Shown: in pieces, positions 16,891-26,051 of the stretch
How positions within the stretch are numbered: position 1 is the first letter of the stretch
Layout of the letters: every line of letters begins with the position of its first letter
The notes under the pieces: model-generated
What the model was told of the DNA's origin: nothing
The model's database searches: none
The model's input: the letters and a program-made list of their open reading frames with translations, nothing else
NCBI RefSeq assembly: GCF_035556675.1
Contig: NZ_DATMFZ010000067.1
Location: forward strand, 1 to 64,000
DNA from: Geminicoccus sp035556675
GTDB lineage: Bacteria; Pseudomonadota; Alphaproteobacteria; Geminicoccales; Geminicoccaceae
Direction of reading: 5' to 3'
DNA: 64,000 nucleotides
Position numbers and translations under genes: made by a program

Positions 16891-17700
16891 TTACTTCAAT
16901 GCGCCAAGCGACAAACCCTTGATCAGATAGCGCCGCAGGAACGGCATCATCAGGAAGACCGGAAGGATCGCCACCATGTTGGCGGCGGCCAGCAGGGCGA
17001 TCTCGACCCCGCGATGGGTGTCGAGCGTGGACAACCCGACCGGCAGCGTGGCGGTGCGCTTGCCGGTCAGGATCAGGGCGAACAGGAACTCGTTCCAGGA
17101 CATGATGAAGGCCAGCAGGGCGGCTGCCAGCAGGCCCGGGGCCGCCACCGGCACCGCCACCTTCCAGAAGGCCTGGAAGCGCGTGGCACCCTCGACCCGT
17201 GCCGCCTCCTCGAGCTGGCGGACCTCGCCCTCGAAGAAGGCGATCATCATCCAGGCCAGGAAGGGCAGGTTCATGCCGACATGGGCGATGACCACGGCGG
17301 TACGGCTGTTCAGGAGGCCGGCACCGAGGAACACCGCGAACAAAGGCAGCACCATCACGATCGGCGGCAGCATCTGGCTCGCCAGGATCGAGAGGCGCAG
17401 CGGTGCGCCGCCGCTGTTGTAGCGGGCGAACGCGAAGGCCAGCATGGTCGCGAGCGGCAGGGCGATCGCCGTCGAGAGCAGCGCCACGCTCAGACTGTTC
17501 CAGAACCAGGTCGCGAACGGGTAGGCCGTGAAGATCTCGACATAGTTGCCGAGATGCGGCGTGCTCCATTCCGGCGGGATCTGATAGGCGGTGCGCCGGT
17601 CGGTGAGGCTGACCCGCAAGAGCCAGAGCAGCGGCAGAACCACCGCCAGCGAGAACGGGATCAGGACCAGGTGCGGGGCCGCCCGCCTCAGCCAGCGCAT
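16891..17700 (-). CDS. sugar ABC transporter permease, MalG/UgpE type
   Basis: A 269-residue permease. I place the start at the ATG 17700 (RWLRRAAPHLVLIPFSLAVV), which leads straight into TM1; the open frame extends 54 codons further upstream without a recognisable protein. The EAA loop is QLEEAARVEGATRFQAFWKV and the C-terminus is RYLIKGLSLGALK, the MalG-type tail. It is the first gene of a four-gene importer operon (permease, binding protein, permease, ATPase), an unusual order with a permease leading. Confidence 0.92.
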   Translation of the reverse strand: MRWLRRAAPHLVLIPFSLAVVLPLLWLLRVSLTDRRTAYQIPPEWSTPHLGNYVEIFTAYPFATWFWNSLSVALLSTAIALPLATMLAFAFARYNSGGAPLRLSILASQMLPPIVMVLPLFAVFLGAGLLNSRTAVVIAHVGMNLPFLAWMMIAFFEGEVRQLEEAARVEGATRFQAFWKVAVPVAAPGLLAAALLAFIMSWNEFLFALILTGKRTATLPVGLSTLDTHRGVEIALLAAANMVAILPVFLMMPFLRRYLIKGLSLGALK

Positions 17701-18084
17701 GCGCTGCCCCCTTGGCCGCAGGCCACAACGCATCCGGTCGCCCGGCGGCCGTAATGGACGAGAAGCGCGCGCACGGATCCAGCCCCCGCTGGCTGCCGGG
17801 AACACCACATTCGATGACCGGCTTGCCAATACGTCATGGCATGGCGGCCGGCCTGCTGCCAAGCTGCTTTACCGGATACGCACCGTGCTGGCGGCGTGAT
17901 GACGGACGTCCTGCCGCGCCGGCCGGTTCTGCCTGATGATCGGGCGCATTGTGCAAGTGCGACCGGACGATGCCGTCAGCGCATTCCATGATCTTGCGTC
18001 CGACCCTCCATGCTCCCGGCCACGCCAGGGAAGCTCGGGAAGAACGGGGCGGCGGGCTGGACGCACTGATCCCGGATGCCGCGG
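17701..18084. other. intergenic region upstream of the MalG-like gene
   Basis: This 384-bp region lies upstream of the importer operon at 13533-17700 and downstream of the aldo/keto reductase on the same strand, so it should hold the operon's promoter. I see no strong -35/-10 pair, no copy of the shared operator motif, and no convincing gene. Confidence 0.4.
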
Positions 18085-19140
18085 TCAGCCGGGCAGGTGT
18101 GGCGCCAGCAGCGCCAGGTCGGCGGGCGATAGGCGGTCCTTGGCGGTCTTGGCCTGGTGCCAGTAGGGGTAGGGCAGGGGAACCGCACTCACCTCGTCCA
18201 GGCGGCGGCGTTCCTCCGCGTCGAGCTCCAGATCGGCCGCCGCGAGGTTGGCCAGAAGCTGCGCCTCGTCGCGTGCGCCGATCACCAGCGAGGCGACGCC
18301 CGGCCGACCCAGCAGCCAGGCCAGCGCTAGCTGGGCCGGCGGCACGCCCCGCGCGTCGGCGAGCTCCACCAGCATGTCGACGATGTCGTAGAGCCGATCC
18401 TGGTCATGGACCGGGGGTTCGCCCCAGTTGGCCAGATGGCGCGTCCCTTCCGGCATCGCCTGGCCGCGCCGGTACTTGCCGGACAGGAGGCCGCCCGCCA
18501 GCGGGCTCCAGACCAGGATGCCCACGCCCTGATCCACCGCGATCGGCACCAGCTCGTACTCGGCCTCGCGCGCCTGCAGCGTGTAGTGGATCTGCTGGCT
18601 GACCGGCCGGACCAGATGACCGGTATCGGCAGCGGCCAGCATCTTCATGAGGTGCCAGCCGGAGAAGTTCGACACGCCGACATAGCGCACCTTGCCGGCA
18701 CGGACGAGGTCGTCCAGGGCGCGCAGGGTCTCGTCTACCGGGGTCTGCCCGTCCCATTCGTGGAGCTGGTAGAGGTCGAGATAGTCGGTGCCGAGGCGCC
18801 TCAGGCTCGCCTCGCAGGCCTGGATCAGGTGCTGGCGCGAGGAGCCGGCGTCGTTGGGACCGTCGCCCATCGCGAAGCGCGCCTTGGTGGTCAGGAGCAC
18901 CCGGTCGCGCCGGCCCTGCAGCGCCTGTCCCAGGATCTCCTCGGACTGGCCCCTGGAATAGACGTCGGCGGTATCGAAGAGATTTACCCCGGCATCGAGG
19001 CAGAGGTCGATCAGGCGGCGTGCACCCGCGGCGTCGGTCGTTCCCGTCTTGGCGAAGTTGCCGGCGCCGCCGAAGGTCATGGTGCCGAGGGTCAGGACGG
19101 AGACGCGAAGGCCGGACCGGCCGAGCTGGCGATACTGCAT
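18085..19140 (-). CDS. aldo/keto reductase
   Basis: A 351-residue NADPH-dependent oxidoreductase of the AKR fold. The N-terminus MQYRQLGRSGLRVSVLTLG is typical. NLFDTADVYSRGQSE carries the catalytic Asp and Tyr, the catalytic Lys is expected in LLTTKARF, and the active-site His is in YLDLYQLHEWDG. The C-terminal VASLVIGARDEAQLLANL binds the NADPH 2'-phosphate. It reduces or oxidises a carbonyl/alcohol, probably a sugar-type substrate given its neighbours (sugar importers, TIM-barrel epimerase). It stands as a single gene; the next gene upstream is 196 bp away. Confidence 0.9.
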   Translation of the reverse strand: MQYRQLGRSGLRVSVLTLGTMTFGGAGNFAKTGTTDAAGARRLIDLCLDAGVNLFDTADVYSRGQSEEILGQALQGRRDRVLLTTKARFAMGDGPNDAGSSRQHLIQACEASLRRLGTDYLDLYQLHEWDGQTPVDETLRALDDLVRAGKVRYVGVSNFSGWHLMKMLAAADTGHLVRPVSQQIHYTLQAREAEYELVPIAVDQGVGILVWSPLAGGLLSGKYRRGQAMPEGTRHLANWGEPPVHDQDRLYDIVDMLVELADARGVPPAQLALAWLLGRPGVASLVIGARDEAQLLANLAAADLELDAEERRRLDEVSAVPLPYPYWHQAKTAKDRLSPADLALLAPHLPG

Positions 19141-19336
19141 GAGGCGCGACTTCCCTGGATGGTCCGGCTGGCACCGGCAGACCGATCTAGCCCGATCATC
19201 CGGCTTCGTGCCACCACCGTCGTCGGGCGGCCCTGCCGTCAGCCGATCTGGCGGCAGGTGCGCGCCTGACCGTCCGTCATGAGCGGAAATCCTGGTCGCC
19301 TGAAGCCGTGGCCGCGCGGGCTGGACGGCGGCGCCG

Positions 19337-20218
19337 TCATGGCAGCAGGTCGGCCGGCTCGGGGAGGGCCAGCCGGTCGAAGCGGGCGCACAGCACGTCC
19401 AGTGTTTCCGCCATCGGCCGCTGGTCCCAGTCGAGGGCCGAGAAGATCTCGACCTCGACCATGCCCCGCCAGCCGGCCGCGGCCACCTCCCGGTGCATCC
19501 GGGCCAGATCGATGACTCCGTCGCCGATCATCGCCCGGTCCTGCAGCAGATCGCGGGTTGGCACCCGCCAGTCACAGATCTGCCAGCCCAGCAGTCGGTC
19601 GGCGCCCGCACGGGCGAGCCCGGCCGCGAAGTCCGGGTCCCACCACAGATGATAGGCGTCGATCATCACCCCCAGCTCCGGCCCGACCTGGTCGCAGATG
19701 TCCAGCGCCTGCGCCAGGGTCGAGACGCAGGAGCGGTCGGCCGCGTACATCGGGTGCAAAGGCTCCAGGGCCAACCGTACCCCGTGCGCCCGGGCATGGG
19801 GCAGAAGGGCGGCGAGCTGCTCGGTGACCTGCCGCCGTGCCGAGGCCAAGTCGTGCATCCCCTCGGGCAGCCCGCCCACCACCATGCACAGCACGGGGGC
19901 TCCCAGTGCCGCCGCCTCGTCGATCGCCCGGCGGTTGTCCTCCAGGATGGCGGTGCGCTGCTGCTCCGAGGCGAAGGTCAGGTACGAGCCCCGGCACAGG
20001 CAGGTGACGGTGAGGCCGGCATCCTCGAAGCGGCGACGGACCTCGGCCGGCGGGGTGTCCGCCAGCTCACGCCGCCAGGGTGCGATGCCCGAGATGCCGC
20101 GGCTGGCGGCCGCCTCCACGATCTCGGGCAGCGTGTGCCTGAAGCCCAGCGTGGCGGTGTTGAGCGCCAACCTGCAGCGCCGCGCGGGCGTGGTGGCCAT
20201 GCCTGGTCGTGCCTCCAT
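19337..20218 (-). CDS. sugar phosphate isomerase/epimerase-like TIM-barrel protein
   Basis: A 293-residue protein (287 if the ATG at 20200 is used; a GGAGG lies upstream of that one). It matches xylose-isomerase-like AP-endonuclease family 2 barrels: RLALNTATLGF at strand 1, GVRLALEPLHPMYA with a metal-binding Glu, GVMIDAYHLWWDPDF with Asp and His, and a closing EVEIFSALDW with Glu. These supply a divalent metal site for aldose-ketose isomerisation or epimerisation. It is divergent from a TetR regulator, and operator-like site 4 lies in the shared intergenic region. Confidence 0.85.
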   Translation of the reverse strand: MEARPGMATTPARRCRLALNTATLGFRHTLPEIVEAAASRGISGIAPWRRELADTPPAEVRRRFEDAGLTVTCLCRGSYLTFASEQQRTAILEDNRRAIDEAAALGAPVLCMVVGGLPEGMHDLASARRQVTEQLAALLPHARAHGVRLALEPLHPMYAADRSCVSTLAQALDICDQVGPELGVMIDAYHLWWDPDFAAGLARAGADRLLGWQICDWRVPTRDLLQDRAMIGDGVIDLARMHREVAAAGWRGMVEVEIFSALDWDQRPMAETLDVLCARFDRLALPEPADLLP

Positions 20219-20261
20219 CAGGGGTCGTGCCGGCGCGTCCGGCCGGCCATCCTGACCGACA

Positions 20262-20285
20262 AGGTAACGGACTGGTTCGTTCGTA
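20262..20285. promoter_or_regulatory. operator-like site 4 (shared motif, degenerate)
   Basis: GTAACGGACTGGT (20264-20276), read on the minus strand as ACCAGTCCGTTAC, matches site 2 (ACCAACCGGTTAC) at 10 of 13 positions. It is embedded in a longer imperfect palindrome, AACGGACTGGTTCGTT. It sits between the divergent epimerase and TetR genes, where autoregulation by a TetR protein is usual. Confidence 0.5.
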
Positions 20286-20368
20286 CAAGACCGCCGCGCG
20301 GCGAGTTGCTAGGCTTGGGCAGGGCGGGATCATGCGAACCGCGGCCATGGAAGCGAGGAAGACGGCGC

Positions 20369-21067
20369 ATGACGCGCACCAGCGAGGCCGAACCGGCCAC
20401 GGTGAGCCGGAGCAAGGGCAAGAGCGAAGGGCGATCCGTGAAGGCGCTGCGCCTGCGCGATCCCAAGCTGACCAGTGCCCGGATCCTGGCCGCCGCCAAG
20501 AGCGAGTTCGCCCGAAAGGGGCTGGCGGGGGCGCGGGTCGACGCGATCGCGACCAGGGCCAAGATCAACAAGCGGATGATCTACCACTATTTCAAGAGCA
20601 AGGAGGAACTCTACCTCGCCGTGCTGGAGGAGGCCTATGGCGACCTGCGCCGGGCCGAGCGGCTGGTCGATCTGGCCGGACGTGAGCCCGAGGACGCATT
20701 CGTGGCCCTGATCGAGTTCACCTGGAACTACTACCGGCAGAATCCAGAGCTCCTGCGCCTGATTGTGACGGAGAACATCCACCAGGCGCGCTACCTCAAA
20801 CGCAGCAAGAAGATCCGCGAAATGCACTCGCCCTTCGTGGCGTTGATCGGCGAATTGCTGGAGCGCGGCGTGCGCCAGGGCGTGTTCCGGGAGGGGATCG
20901 ACCCAAACCAGCTCTACATCTCGATCGCGGCGCTGGGCTTCTACTATCTCAACAACCGCTGGACGCTCTCGGTGATCTACGGGATCGACCTGGGTGCCGA
21001 ACCGGAGATGGAGAAGCGGCGCCAGGCGATGATCGACACGATCCTGAGCTACCTGCGCCGGCCTTGA
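20369..21067 (+). CDS. TetR/AcrR family transcriptional regulator
   Basis: A 232-residue regulator. A charged 30-residue lead precedes the HTH domain: LTSARILAAAKSEFARKGLA, DAIATRAKINKRMIYHYFKSKEELY (residues 33-80). The C-terminal 140 residues form the ligand-binding/dimer domain (VALIEFTWNYYRQNPELLR). I start at the ATG 20369; the frame is open far upstream but not coding. It is divergent from the TIM-barrel gene, with a palindromic site between. It is the only TetR gene in the window and the best candidate to bind the motif shared by four promoter regions (9975, 11563, 20262, 27201). Confidence 0.92.
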   Translation: MTRTSEAEPATVSRSKGKSEGRSVKALRLRDPKLTSARILAAAKSEFARKGLAGARVDAIATRAKINKRMIYHYFKSKEELYLAVLEEAYGDLRRAERLVDLAGREPEDAFVALIEFTWNYYRQNPELLRLIVTENIHQARYLKRSKKIREMHSPFVALIGELLERGVRQGVFREGIDPNQLYISIAALGFYYLNNRWTLSVIYGIDLGAEPEMEKRRQAMIDTILSYLRRP

Positions 21068-21083
21068 GGCAAGGAGCCGCCGG

Positions 21084-21476
21084 TCAGCAGGTCGCCTTGC
21101 CGGTGGCGCGAGCCCGGGCCTCCCGGATCTCCTTGACCTTGGAGTCGACCGCCTCGTCGATCTGTGCGGCGGTCATGCTTTCATGCTCGGCCAGCAGCTT
21201 GTCGCGCGCCCGCGTATAGGCGGTGGTCCGGCCGGCATCCTTCAGCACCACCAGCTCGGCGACCCTGCCGAGGATCGGATCGACCACGCCCTCGCCGGCG
21301 CTGGAGCGCTGCGCCATGCTGAGCGCCGTGTCGGTCTGGCAGGCCGTCGCAAAGTTGAGCGGCTCGTTGAGGGCAGCCAGGCTGCAGCCGGCCAAAGCCA
21401 GCATCAGACCAGCGCAGGCCAGGGCACGGGCACGCGGACGACGACGGGCGGGCAACCCGGATCTCCTCGAGGTCAA
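21084..21476 (-). CDS. small putative lipoprotein
   Basis: A 130-residue protein with an Arg-rich N-terminus, a hydrophobic segment and a lipobox-like LALAGC around residue 31, so it is probably a lipid-anchored periplasmic or outer-membrane protein. The mature part is small and helical, with a Cys near ATACQTD and another at the very C-terminus (GKATC), which might pair. Its start overlaps the end of the CDF exporter gene by 4 bp, so the two are expressed together. No family recognised. Confidence 0.65.
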   Translation of the reverse strand: MTSRRSGLPARRRPRARALACAGLMLALAGCSLAALNEPLNFATACQTDTALSMAQRSSAGEGVVDPILGRVAELVVLKDAGRTTAYTRARDKLLAEHESMTAAQIDEAVDSKVKEIREARARATGKATC

Positions 21477-22363
21477 AGCACCGGGACGCCGCCAGGATGC
21501 TTCGCCTTTTCCTCCGGCTCCACATGAATATCGATGACGATATCCTTCAGGCCGTCGCGCAGCGCCGCCTCGATCCGGTCACACAAGGCATGTGATTCGG
21601 ATACCGTCATGGAGCCGGGCACCACCAGATGGAACTGGAGGAAGATCATCCGCCCGGCATGGCGGGTGCGCAGGTCGTGCGCCTCCAGCGCGCCCTCCGC
21701 ATGCTGCGAGATCACCTCGCGCACATGGGCGAGCGTCTGTGGCGATACGGTCTCGTCCATCAGCCCGCCGATCGATTCCCGCATCAGCCGCCAGCCGGCC
21801 CACAGGATGTTCAGGGCGACCAGGGCCGCCAGCACCGAGTCCAGCCGCGCCCAGCCGGTGAGCGGCACCAGTGCCACACCCAGGATCACGCCGGCCGAGC
21901 TGATCACGTCGGTCCAAAGATGCCGCGCGTCGGCGACCAGGGCCGGCGAGCGCCAGCGGCGCCCGTAGCGGAACAGGATCGAGCACCAGACCGCGTTGAC
22001 CACGGTGGCGAGGCCGTTGACCAGCAGGCCCCGCCAGGGTGCGTCCAGCGGGGCGGGTGCGAGCCAGCCGGCATAGGCCTCGCGCAGAATCGACAGGGCA
22101 GCGAGGATGACGAGCACGCCTTCCAGCACGGCGGAGAGATACTCGGCCTTGTAATGGCCATAAGGATGGTTGGCGTCGGGCGGCACTGCCGCCAGGCGCA
22201 CCGCGAAGAACGCGGCGATCGCCGTGGCGACGTTGATGATGCTCTCCAGCGCGTCGGAATAGAGCGCGACGCTCCCGGTGATGACGTAGGCGTAATACTT
22301 CAGCCCGAGAACGATCACGCCAATGGCGATGCTCCCGAGCGCAAGCCTGAGCGGCCGATCCAT
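21473..22363 (-). CDS. cation diffusion facilitator (CDF) family transporter
   Basis: A 296-residue membrane protein with six hydrophobic segments. Metal-site residues are visible as SVALYSDALESIINV in TM2 and ARHLWTDVISS in TM5, the two half-motifs (x-D-x-x-x-D and H-x-x-x-D) of zinc/iron CDF exporters. The C-terminal 90 residues form the ferredoxin-like cytoplasmic domain (EAHDLRTRHAGRMIFLQFHL) with His residues. It expels divalent metal ions in exchange for protons. It is followed, with overlap, by a small lipoprotein. Confidence 0.9.
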   Translation of the reverse strand: MDRPLRLALGSIAIGVIVLGLKYYAYVITGSVALYSDALESIINVATAIAAFFAVRLAAVPPDANHPYGHYKAEYLSAVLEGVLVILAALSILREAYAGWLAPAPLDAPWRGLLVNGLATVVNAVWCSILFRYGRRWRSPALVADARHLWTDVISSAGVILGVALVPLTGWARLDSVLAALVALNILWAGWRLMRESIGGLMDETVSPQTLAHVREVISQHAEGALEAHDLRTRHAGRMIFLQFHLVVPGSMTVSESHALCDRIEAALRDGLKDIVIDIHVEPEEKAKHPGGVPVL

Positions 22364-22502
22364 TGACGAAATGTCCGAGGTGGCTTGTTGCGGCGGCGCG
22401 GTTGGGATGCGCAGCCACAGGTGTAGGCCGCCAATAGCCAGAGCCGCCTAAAGCGACAACCGCAACCTTGTTAGCCTTGCCTCAACTCACCTCGTGATCG
22501 GG

Positions 22503-23453
22503 TCACTTCACGATCGGGATCTTCGCACGGTCGATCGTGATCCAGACCGCCAGGATCAGGACGATGCCGAGCACGATCTGCTGGACGAACACGTCCACCC
22601 CCAGGAAGGTCATGCCGACCCGCACGACCGAGACGATCAGCGCGCCGATCAGGGTGCGCCAGACGCTGCCTACCCCGCCGGTGAGCGCGGTGCCGCCCAC
22701 CACCACCGCGGCCACGGCAGGAAGCAGGAATTCGTTGGCGAGCGTCGGGGAGCCTGCAACCAGCCGGCCGCCCAGCACCATGCCGGCAAAGGCGGCGAGC
22801 GTGGCCGAGGCGACGCATGCCAGGAGCTTGACCAGCGCCACCGGCACGCCCGACGCGACCGCCGCCGGCTCGCCGGCACCCACCGCCAGGCTCCAGCGGC
22901 CGAACAGGGTGTAGCGCTCCGCAAACAGGCAGATGGCCAGCACGATCAGGCCCAGCCAGATCTCGGCGGGAATGCCCAGCATGCGGCCGGTGATCCACCA
23001 GAGATAGGCATGCCGCAGTTCCTCGCTGATCGGGATCGAGCGCGTGCCCGAGAAAGCCAGGGCCAGTGCGGTGGCGATGCCGCCCACGGCCAGCGAGCTG
23101 ATGAAGGAGGGCACGCGCAGCCGGGTGAACGCCATTCCGTTGGCCAGGCCCAGCAGGGCGCCGGCGGCCAGGGCCGCCGGAAAGGCGCCATAGCCCAGGC
23201 TCGGCAGGAGCAGGGCCATGACCACGCTGCTCATGCTGGCAACCGCCTGCACCGAGAGGTCGATGCCGCCCAGGAGGATCACGAAGGTGATGCCGGCGGC
23301 CATGATGAACAGGGTCGAGGTGTCGGCGGCCAGGACCAGCAGGGTCTCGGGTGACAGGAAGCCCCGGCTGCCGATGCCGACCACCAGCACCAGCAGGATC
23401 AGGGTGAGGATGGGGGCCACGTCGCGCAGGCGGGCGGCGGCAGCGGGATTCAT
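22503..23453 (-). CDS. ribose-type sugar ABC transporter permease
   Basis: A 316-residue permease of the RbsC/AraH family with eight to ten hydrophobic segments and the characteristic FIMAAGITFVILLGGIDLSV motif near residue 50. Another signature, AAVVVGGTALTGGVGSVWRTLIGAL, is near the C-terminus. It pairs with the second permease (24993-25976) around the double ATPase. It is the last gene of the four-gene operon. The 139 bp downstream to the CDF gene show no clear terminator. Confidence 0.92.
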   Translation of the reverse strand: MNPAAAARLRDVAPILTLILLVLVVGIGSRGFLSPETLLVLAADTSTLFIMAAGITFVILLGGIDLSVQAVASMSSVVMALLLPSLGYGAFPAALAAGALLGLANGMAFTRLRVPSFISSLAVGGIATALALAFSGTRSIPISEELRHAYLWWITGRMLGIPAEIWLGLIVLAICLFAERYTLFGRWSLAVGAGEPAAVASGVPVALVKLLACVASATLAAFAGMVLGGRLVAGSPTLANEFLLPAVAAVVVGGTALTGGVGSVWRTLIGALIVSVVRVGMTFLGVDVFVQQIVLGIVLILAVWITIDRAKIPIVK

Positions 23454-23469
23454 CGGCCGGTCACTCCCT

Positions 23470-24996
23470 TCAGACCATGTGCCGGATCAGGTCGAGCTGG
23501 TCGGGCTTGCCGCCCGGCATGGCCTCAAACCGTTCGGTCACCCGCTTGTCCTTCATCACGATGATCCGGTGCGACAGGCCGATGGTCTCCTCCAGCGTGT
23601 CCGAGGTCAGGATCACGGCCACGCCTTCCGCGGTGATGGAGCGCACCAGTTCGTAGACCTCCTCCTTGGCGCCGACGTCCAGCCCGCGGGTCGGGTGGTC
23701 CAGCACGATGATCCTGGCCCCGGCATTGATCCACTTGGCCAGCACCACCTTCTGCTGGTTGCCGCCCGACAGATTCATCACCAGGGTGCGGATGGTCGGC
23801 GTCTTGATCGCCAGGCGCTTGACCCAGGTTTCGGCGACCGAACGCTCCTTGGCATGGTCGATCAGCCCACCCTTGGTGACCGCGCGCAGATTGCCGAGCG
23901 TGATGTTGGCCACTACCGGCAAAAAGCCCACGATCCCCTCGACCCGCCGCTCGCGCGGCACGTAGCCGATGCCGAGCGCCACGGCTTCGCCGGGAGTGGC
24001 CAGCCGGGCTGGCCGGCCGAACACGGTGAGCGTGCCGCCGGTCGCCGGGGCCAGTCCACCCAGCGTGCGGGCCAGTTCCTCGCGACCGGAACCGATCACG
24101 CCGGCAATGCCCAGCACCTCGCCCGCGTGCAGCTCGAAATCGACGTCCTCGTAGGCGCCGGCGAGCGTCAGGCCGCTCGCCGCCATCACCACCTCGGGCC
24201 GGTAGGGCTTCTGCCGGCTCTCCTTGTAGTACTCGGCATTGCGGGAGCGGCCGACCATCAGGGAATGGAGCTTCTCGGTGTCGGCGTCGGCGGATGGCAT
24301 CTCGGCCACCACCGCCCCGTCCTTCATCACGTAGACCCGGTCCGACAGGTCCAGGATCTCGTCGAGCCGGTGGCTGACGAACACGAAGGAGGCGCGGTCG
24401 CGCAGGGCCCGCACCCGGGCGAACAGGATGTCGATCTCGGCCTGCTCCAGCACCGATGTCGGCTCGTCCAGCATGATCACCAGATGGCCTTCGATCTCCT
24501 CCTCGAGGGTCAGCACCTTGGCGAGTTCGACCATCTGCCGCTGGGCGAAGCTCAGCTTCTCGGTGACGACCGTGGGGTCGATGTCGAGCTGGACCTTCTC
24601 GAGCTGGCGGCGCGCCGCCGCGGCCATGGCCTTGTGGTCGATCAGCCGGCCTTTGAGGAACGGCTTCTCCTTGCCCAGCCAGATGTTCTCCGCGACCGTC
24701 AGGTTGGTCAGCAGCGACTGCTCCTGATGGACCATGCCGATGCCGGTGGCAGCCGCGTCGATCGGGCTGCGCAGCACGACCTTCTTGCCGTCGTGGCGAA
24801 TCTCGCCACCGTCCGGCTGGTACACGCCGGACAGGATCTTCATGAGCGTCGACTTGCCGGCACCGTTCTCGCCGATCAACCCGACCACTTCGCCCGGACG
24901 GACCTCCAGGCTGACATCCTTGAGGGCGTGGACGCCCGGGAAGCGCTTGTCGACGCCCACCAGCTCCAGCGCCACCGTCCGGCCGTTCGTGCTCAT
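23470..24996 (-). CDS. ribose-type sugar ABC transporter ATP-binding protein (two NBDs)
   Basis: A 508-residue tandem ATPase of the RbsA family. The first domain has Walker A GENGAGKSTL, a degenerate signature LSFAQRQMVELAKVL, and Walker B VIMLDEPTSVLEQ. The second half has the modified P-loop region (VIGSGREELARTLGGL), the signature NLSGGNQQKVVLAKW and VLDHPTRGLDVGAKEE. I start at the ATG 24996, which overlaps the upstream permease stop. The open frame beyond this is the shadow of that permease. It powers uptake of a pentose or similar sugar. Confidence 0.94.
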   Translation of the reverse strand: MSTNGRTVALELVGVDKRFPGVHALKDVSLEVRPGEVVGLIGENGAGKSTLMKILSGVYQPDGGEIRHDGKKVVLRSPIDAAATGIGMVHQEQSLLTNLTVAENIWLGKEKPFLKGRLIDHKAMAAAARRQLEKVQLDIDPTVVTEKLSFAQRQMVELAKVLTLEEEIEGHLVIMLDEPTSVLEQAEIDILFARVRALRDRASFVFVSHRLDEILDLSDRVYVMKDGAVVAEMPSADADTEKLHSLMVGRSRNAEYYKESRQKPYRPEVVMAASGLTLAGAYEDVDFELHAGEVLGIAGVIGSGREELARTLGGLAPATGGTLTVFGRPARLATPGEAVALGIGYVPRERRVEGIVGFLPVVANITLGNLRAVTKGGLIDHAKERSVAETWVKRLAIKTPTIRTLVMNLSGGNQQKVVLAKWINAGARIIVLDHPTRGLDVGAKEEVYELVRSITAEGVAVILTSDTLEETIGLSHRIIVMKDKRVTERFEAMPGGKPDQLDLIRHMV

Positions 24997-25976
24997 TTGA
25001 TGATCCTCGCCCGGCTGCGGTCGACCGCGAGTGCCACCGCGGCGATGATCAGCACGCCCTGCACGCCGGTCTGGACATAGGGGGGCACGCCCATCAGCAC
25101 CATGCCGTTGGCCAGGCCCACCACGATCAGCACGCCCACCAGCGTGTTCTGCACGCCGCCCTGGCCGCCCATCAGCGAGGTCCCGCCGACCACGACCGCG
25201 GTGATGGTGGTGAACAGCCGGCCCTGGCCCATGAGCGCATGGCCCTGGCCGAGCTGCGCGGCCGATAGGATGCCGCCCAGGCCGTAGAAGACGCCGGCCA
25301 GGGTGAAGGCCAGGATCCGCACGCGGCCGACCGGCACGGAGGTCAGGCGCAGGATGTCCTCGCCGCCGCCCACCGCGAAGATCCAGCGACCCAGCCGGGT
25401 GCGGGTCTGGATCACATAGGCCACCAGCGCCGCCGCGAGCGCGATCCATACCCCCATCGGGATGCCCAGCACCCGGCCGAGCGCCAGCTCGCGGAAGGTG
25501 GTGTCGGTGATCCGCACCCGCTCGCCGGCCAGCATCACGGTCGCGATGCCGATCGCGATGAAGCTCATGCCGAGCGTCACCATGAAGGAGGGGATCTGCA
25601 GCTTCACATGGACGATGCCGTTCACGAAGCCGAACGCCGCTCCCATCAGCAGCACGAGCGGAACGGCGAGAAAGCCCAGATCGTTCGCATTGGCGCCATT
25701 GGCCACCAGCAGCGCCGTCACCACGGCACCCATGGCCACCACGCCCTCGACCGACAGGTCGATCGAGCCCATCAGGATGATGAAGGTGGCACCCAGCGCC
25801 AGGCAGAGCGGGATCGCCGAGGCGTTCATGATCCGCACGAGATTGTCGATCGACAAAAAGGCGGGCGCGATCGCCCCGATCACGGCGAAGACCACCACCA
25901 GCACGATCACCGGGGTGAACGCGCGCAGTCTTTCGATCCGCGAGGCGGGCGGCAGTCGAATAGCGGAGGCGGCCAT
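24993..25976 (-). CDS. ribose-type sugar ABC transporter permease
   Basis: A 327-residue RbsC-like permease. It has LCLALGATFIILMGSIDLSV near residue 60, the same motif as its partner at 22503, and TAVVVGGTSLMGGQGGVQNTL toward the end. Two different permeases plus one double ATPase is the arrangement for heterodimeric CUT2 transporters. A 13-bp hairpin lies in the 75-bp gap between this gene and the binding protein. Confidence 0.92.
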   Translation of the reverse strand: MAASAIRLPPASRIERLRAFTPVIVLVVVFAVIGAIAPAFLSIDNLVRIMNASAIPLCLALGATFIILMGSIDLSVEGVVAMGAVVTALLVANGANANDLGFLAVPLVLLMGAAFGFVNGIVHVKLQIPSFMVTLGMSFIAIGIATVMLAGERVRITDTTFRELALGRVLGIPMGVWIALAAALVAYVIQTRTRLGRWIFAVGGGEDILRLTSVPVGRVRILAFTLAGVFYGLGGILSAAQLGQGHALMGQGRLFTTITAVVVGGTSLMGGQGGVQNTLVGVLIVVGLANGMVLMGVPPYVQTGVQGVLIIAAVALAVDRSRARIIK

Positions 25977-26014
25977 CTAGGGTTCGCTACCTGATCTGTG
26001 GCGGAACAGGAGGG

Positions 26015-26045
26015 CCTTCGCCGGCGGGACTACCGCCGGCGAAGG
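26015..26045 (-). promoter_or_regulatory. perfect stem-loop after binding-protein stop
   Basis: CCTTCGCCGGCGG (26015-26027) and CCGCCGGCGAAGG (26033-26045) form a perfect 13-bp stem with a 5-base loop. On the coding strand it begins 6 bases after the binding-protein stop codon. As with 15557-15587, a stem here probably stabilises the binding-protein message or attenuates transcription into the permease. There is no T-tract, so full termination is unlikely. Confidence 0.65.
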
Positions 26046-26051
26046 ATGGAC

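Noticed and set aside
18406..19269. Long plus-strand frame opposite the aldo/keto reductase
   Set aside because: High GC content gives long open antisense frames throughout this window; the minus-strand protein has all family motifs, the plus-strand one none.
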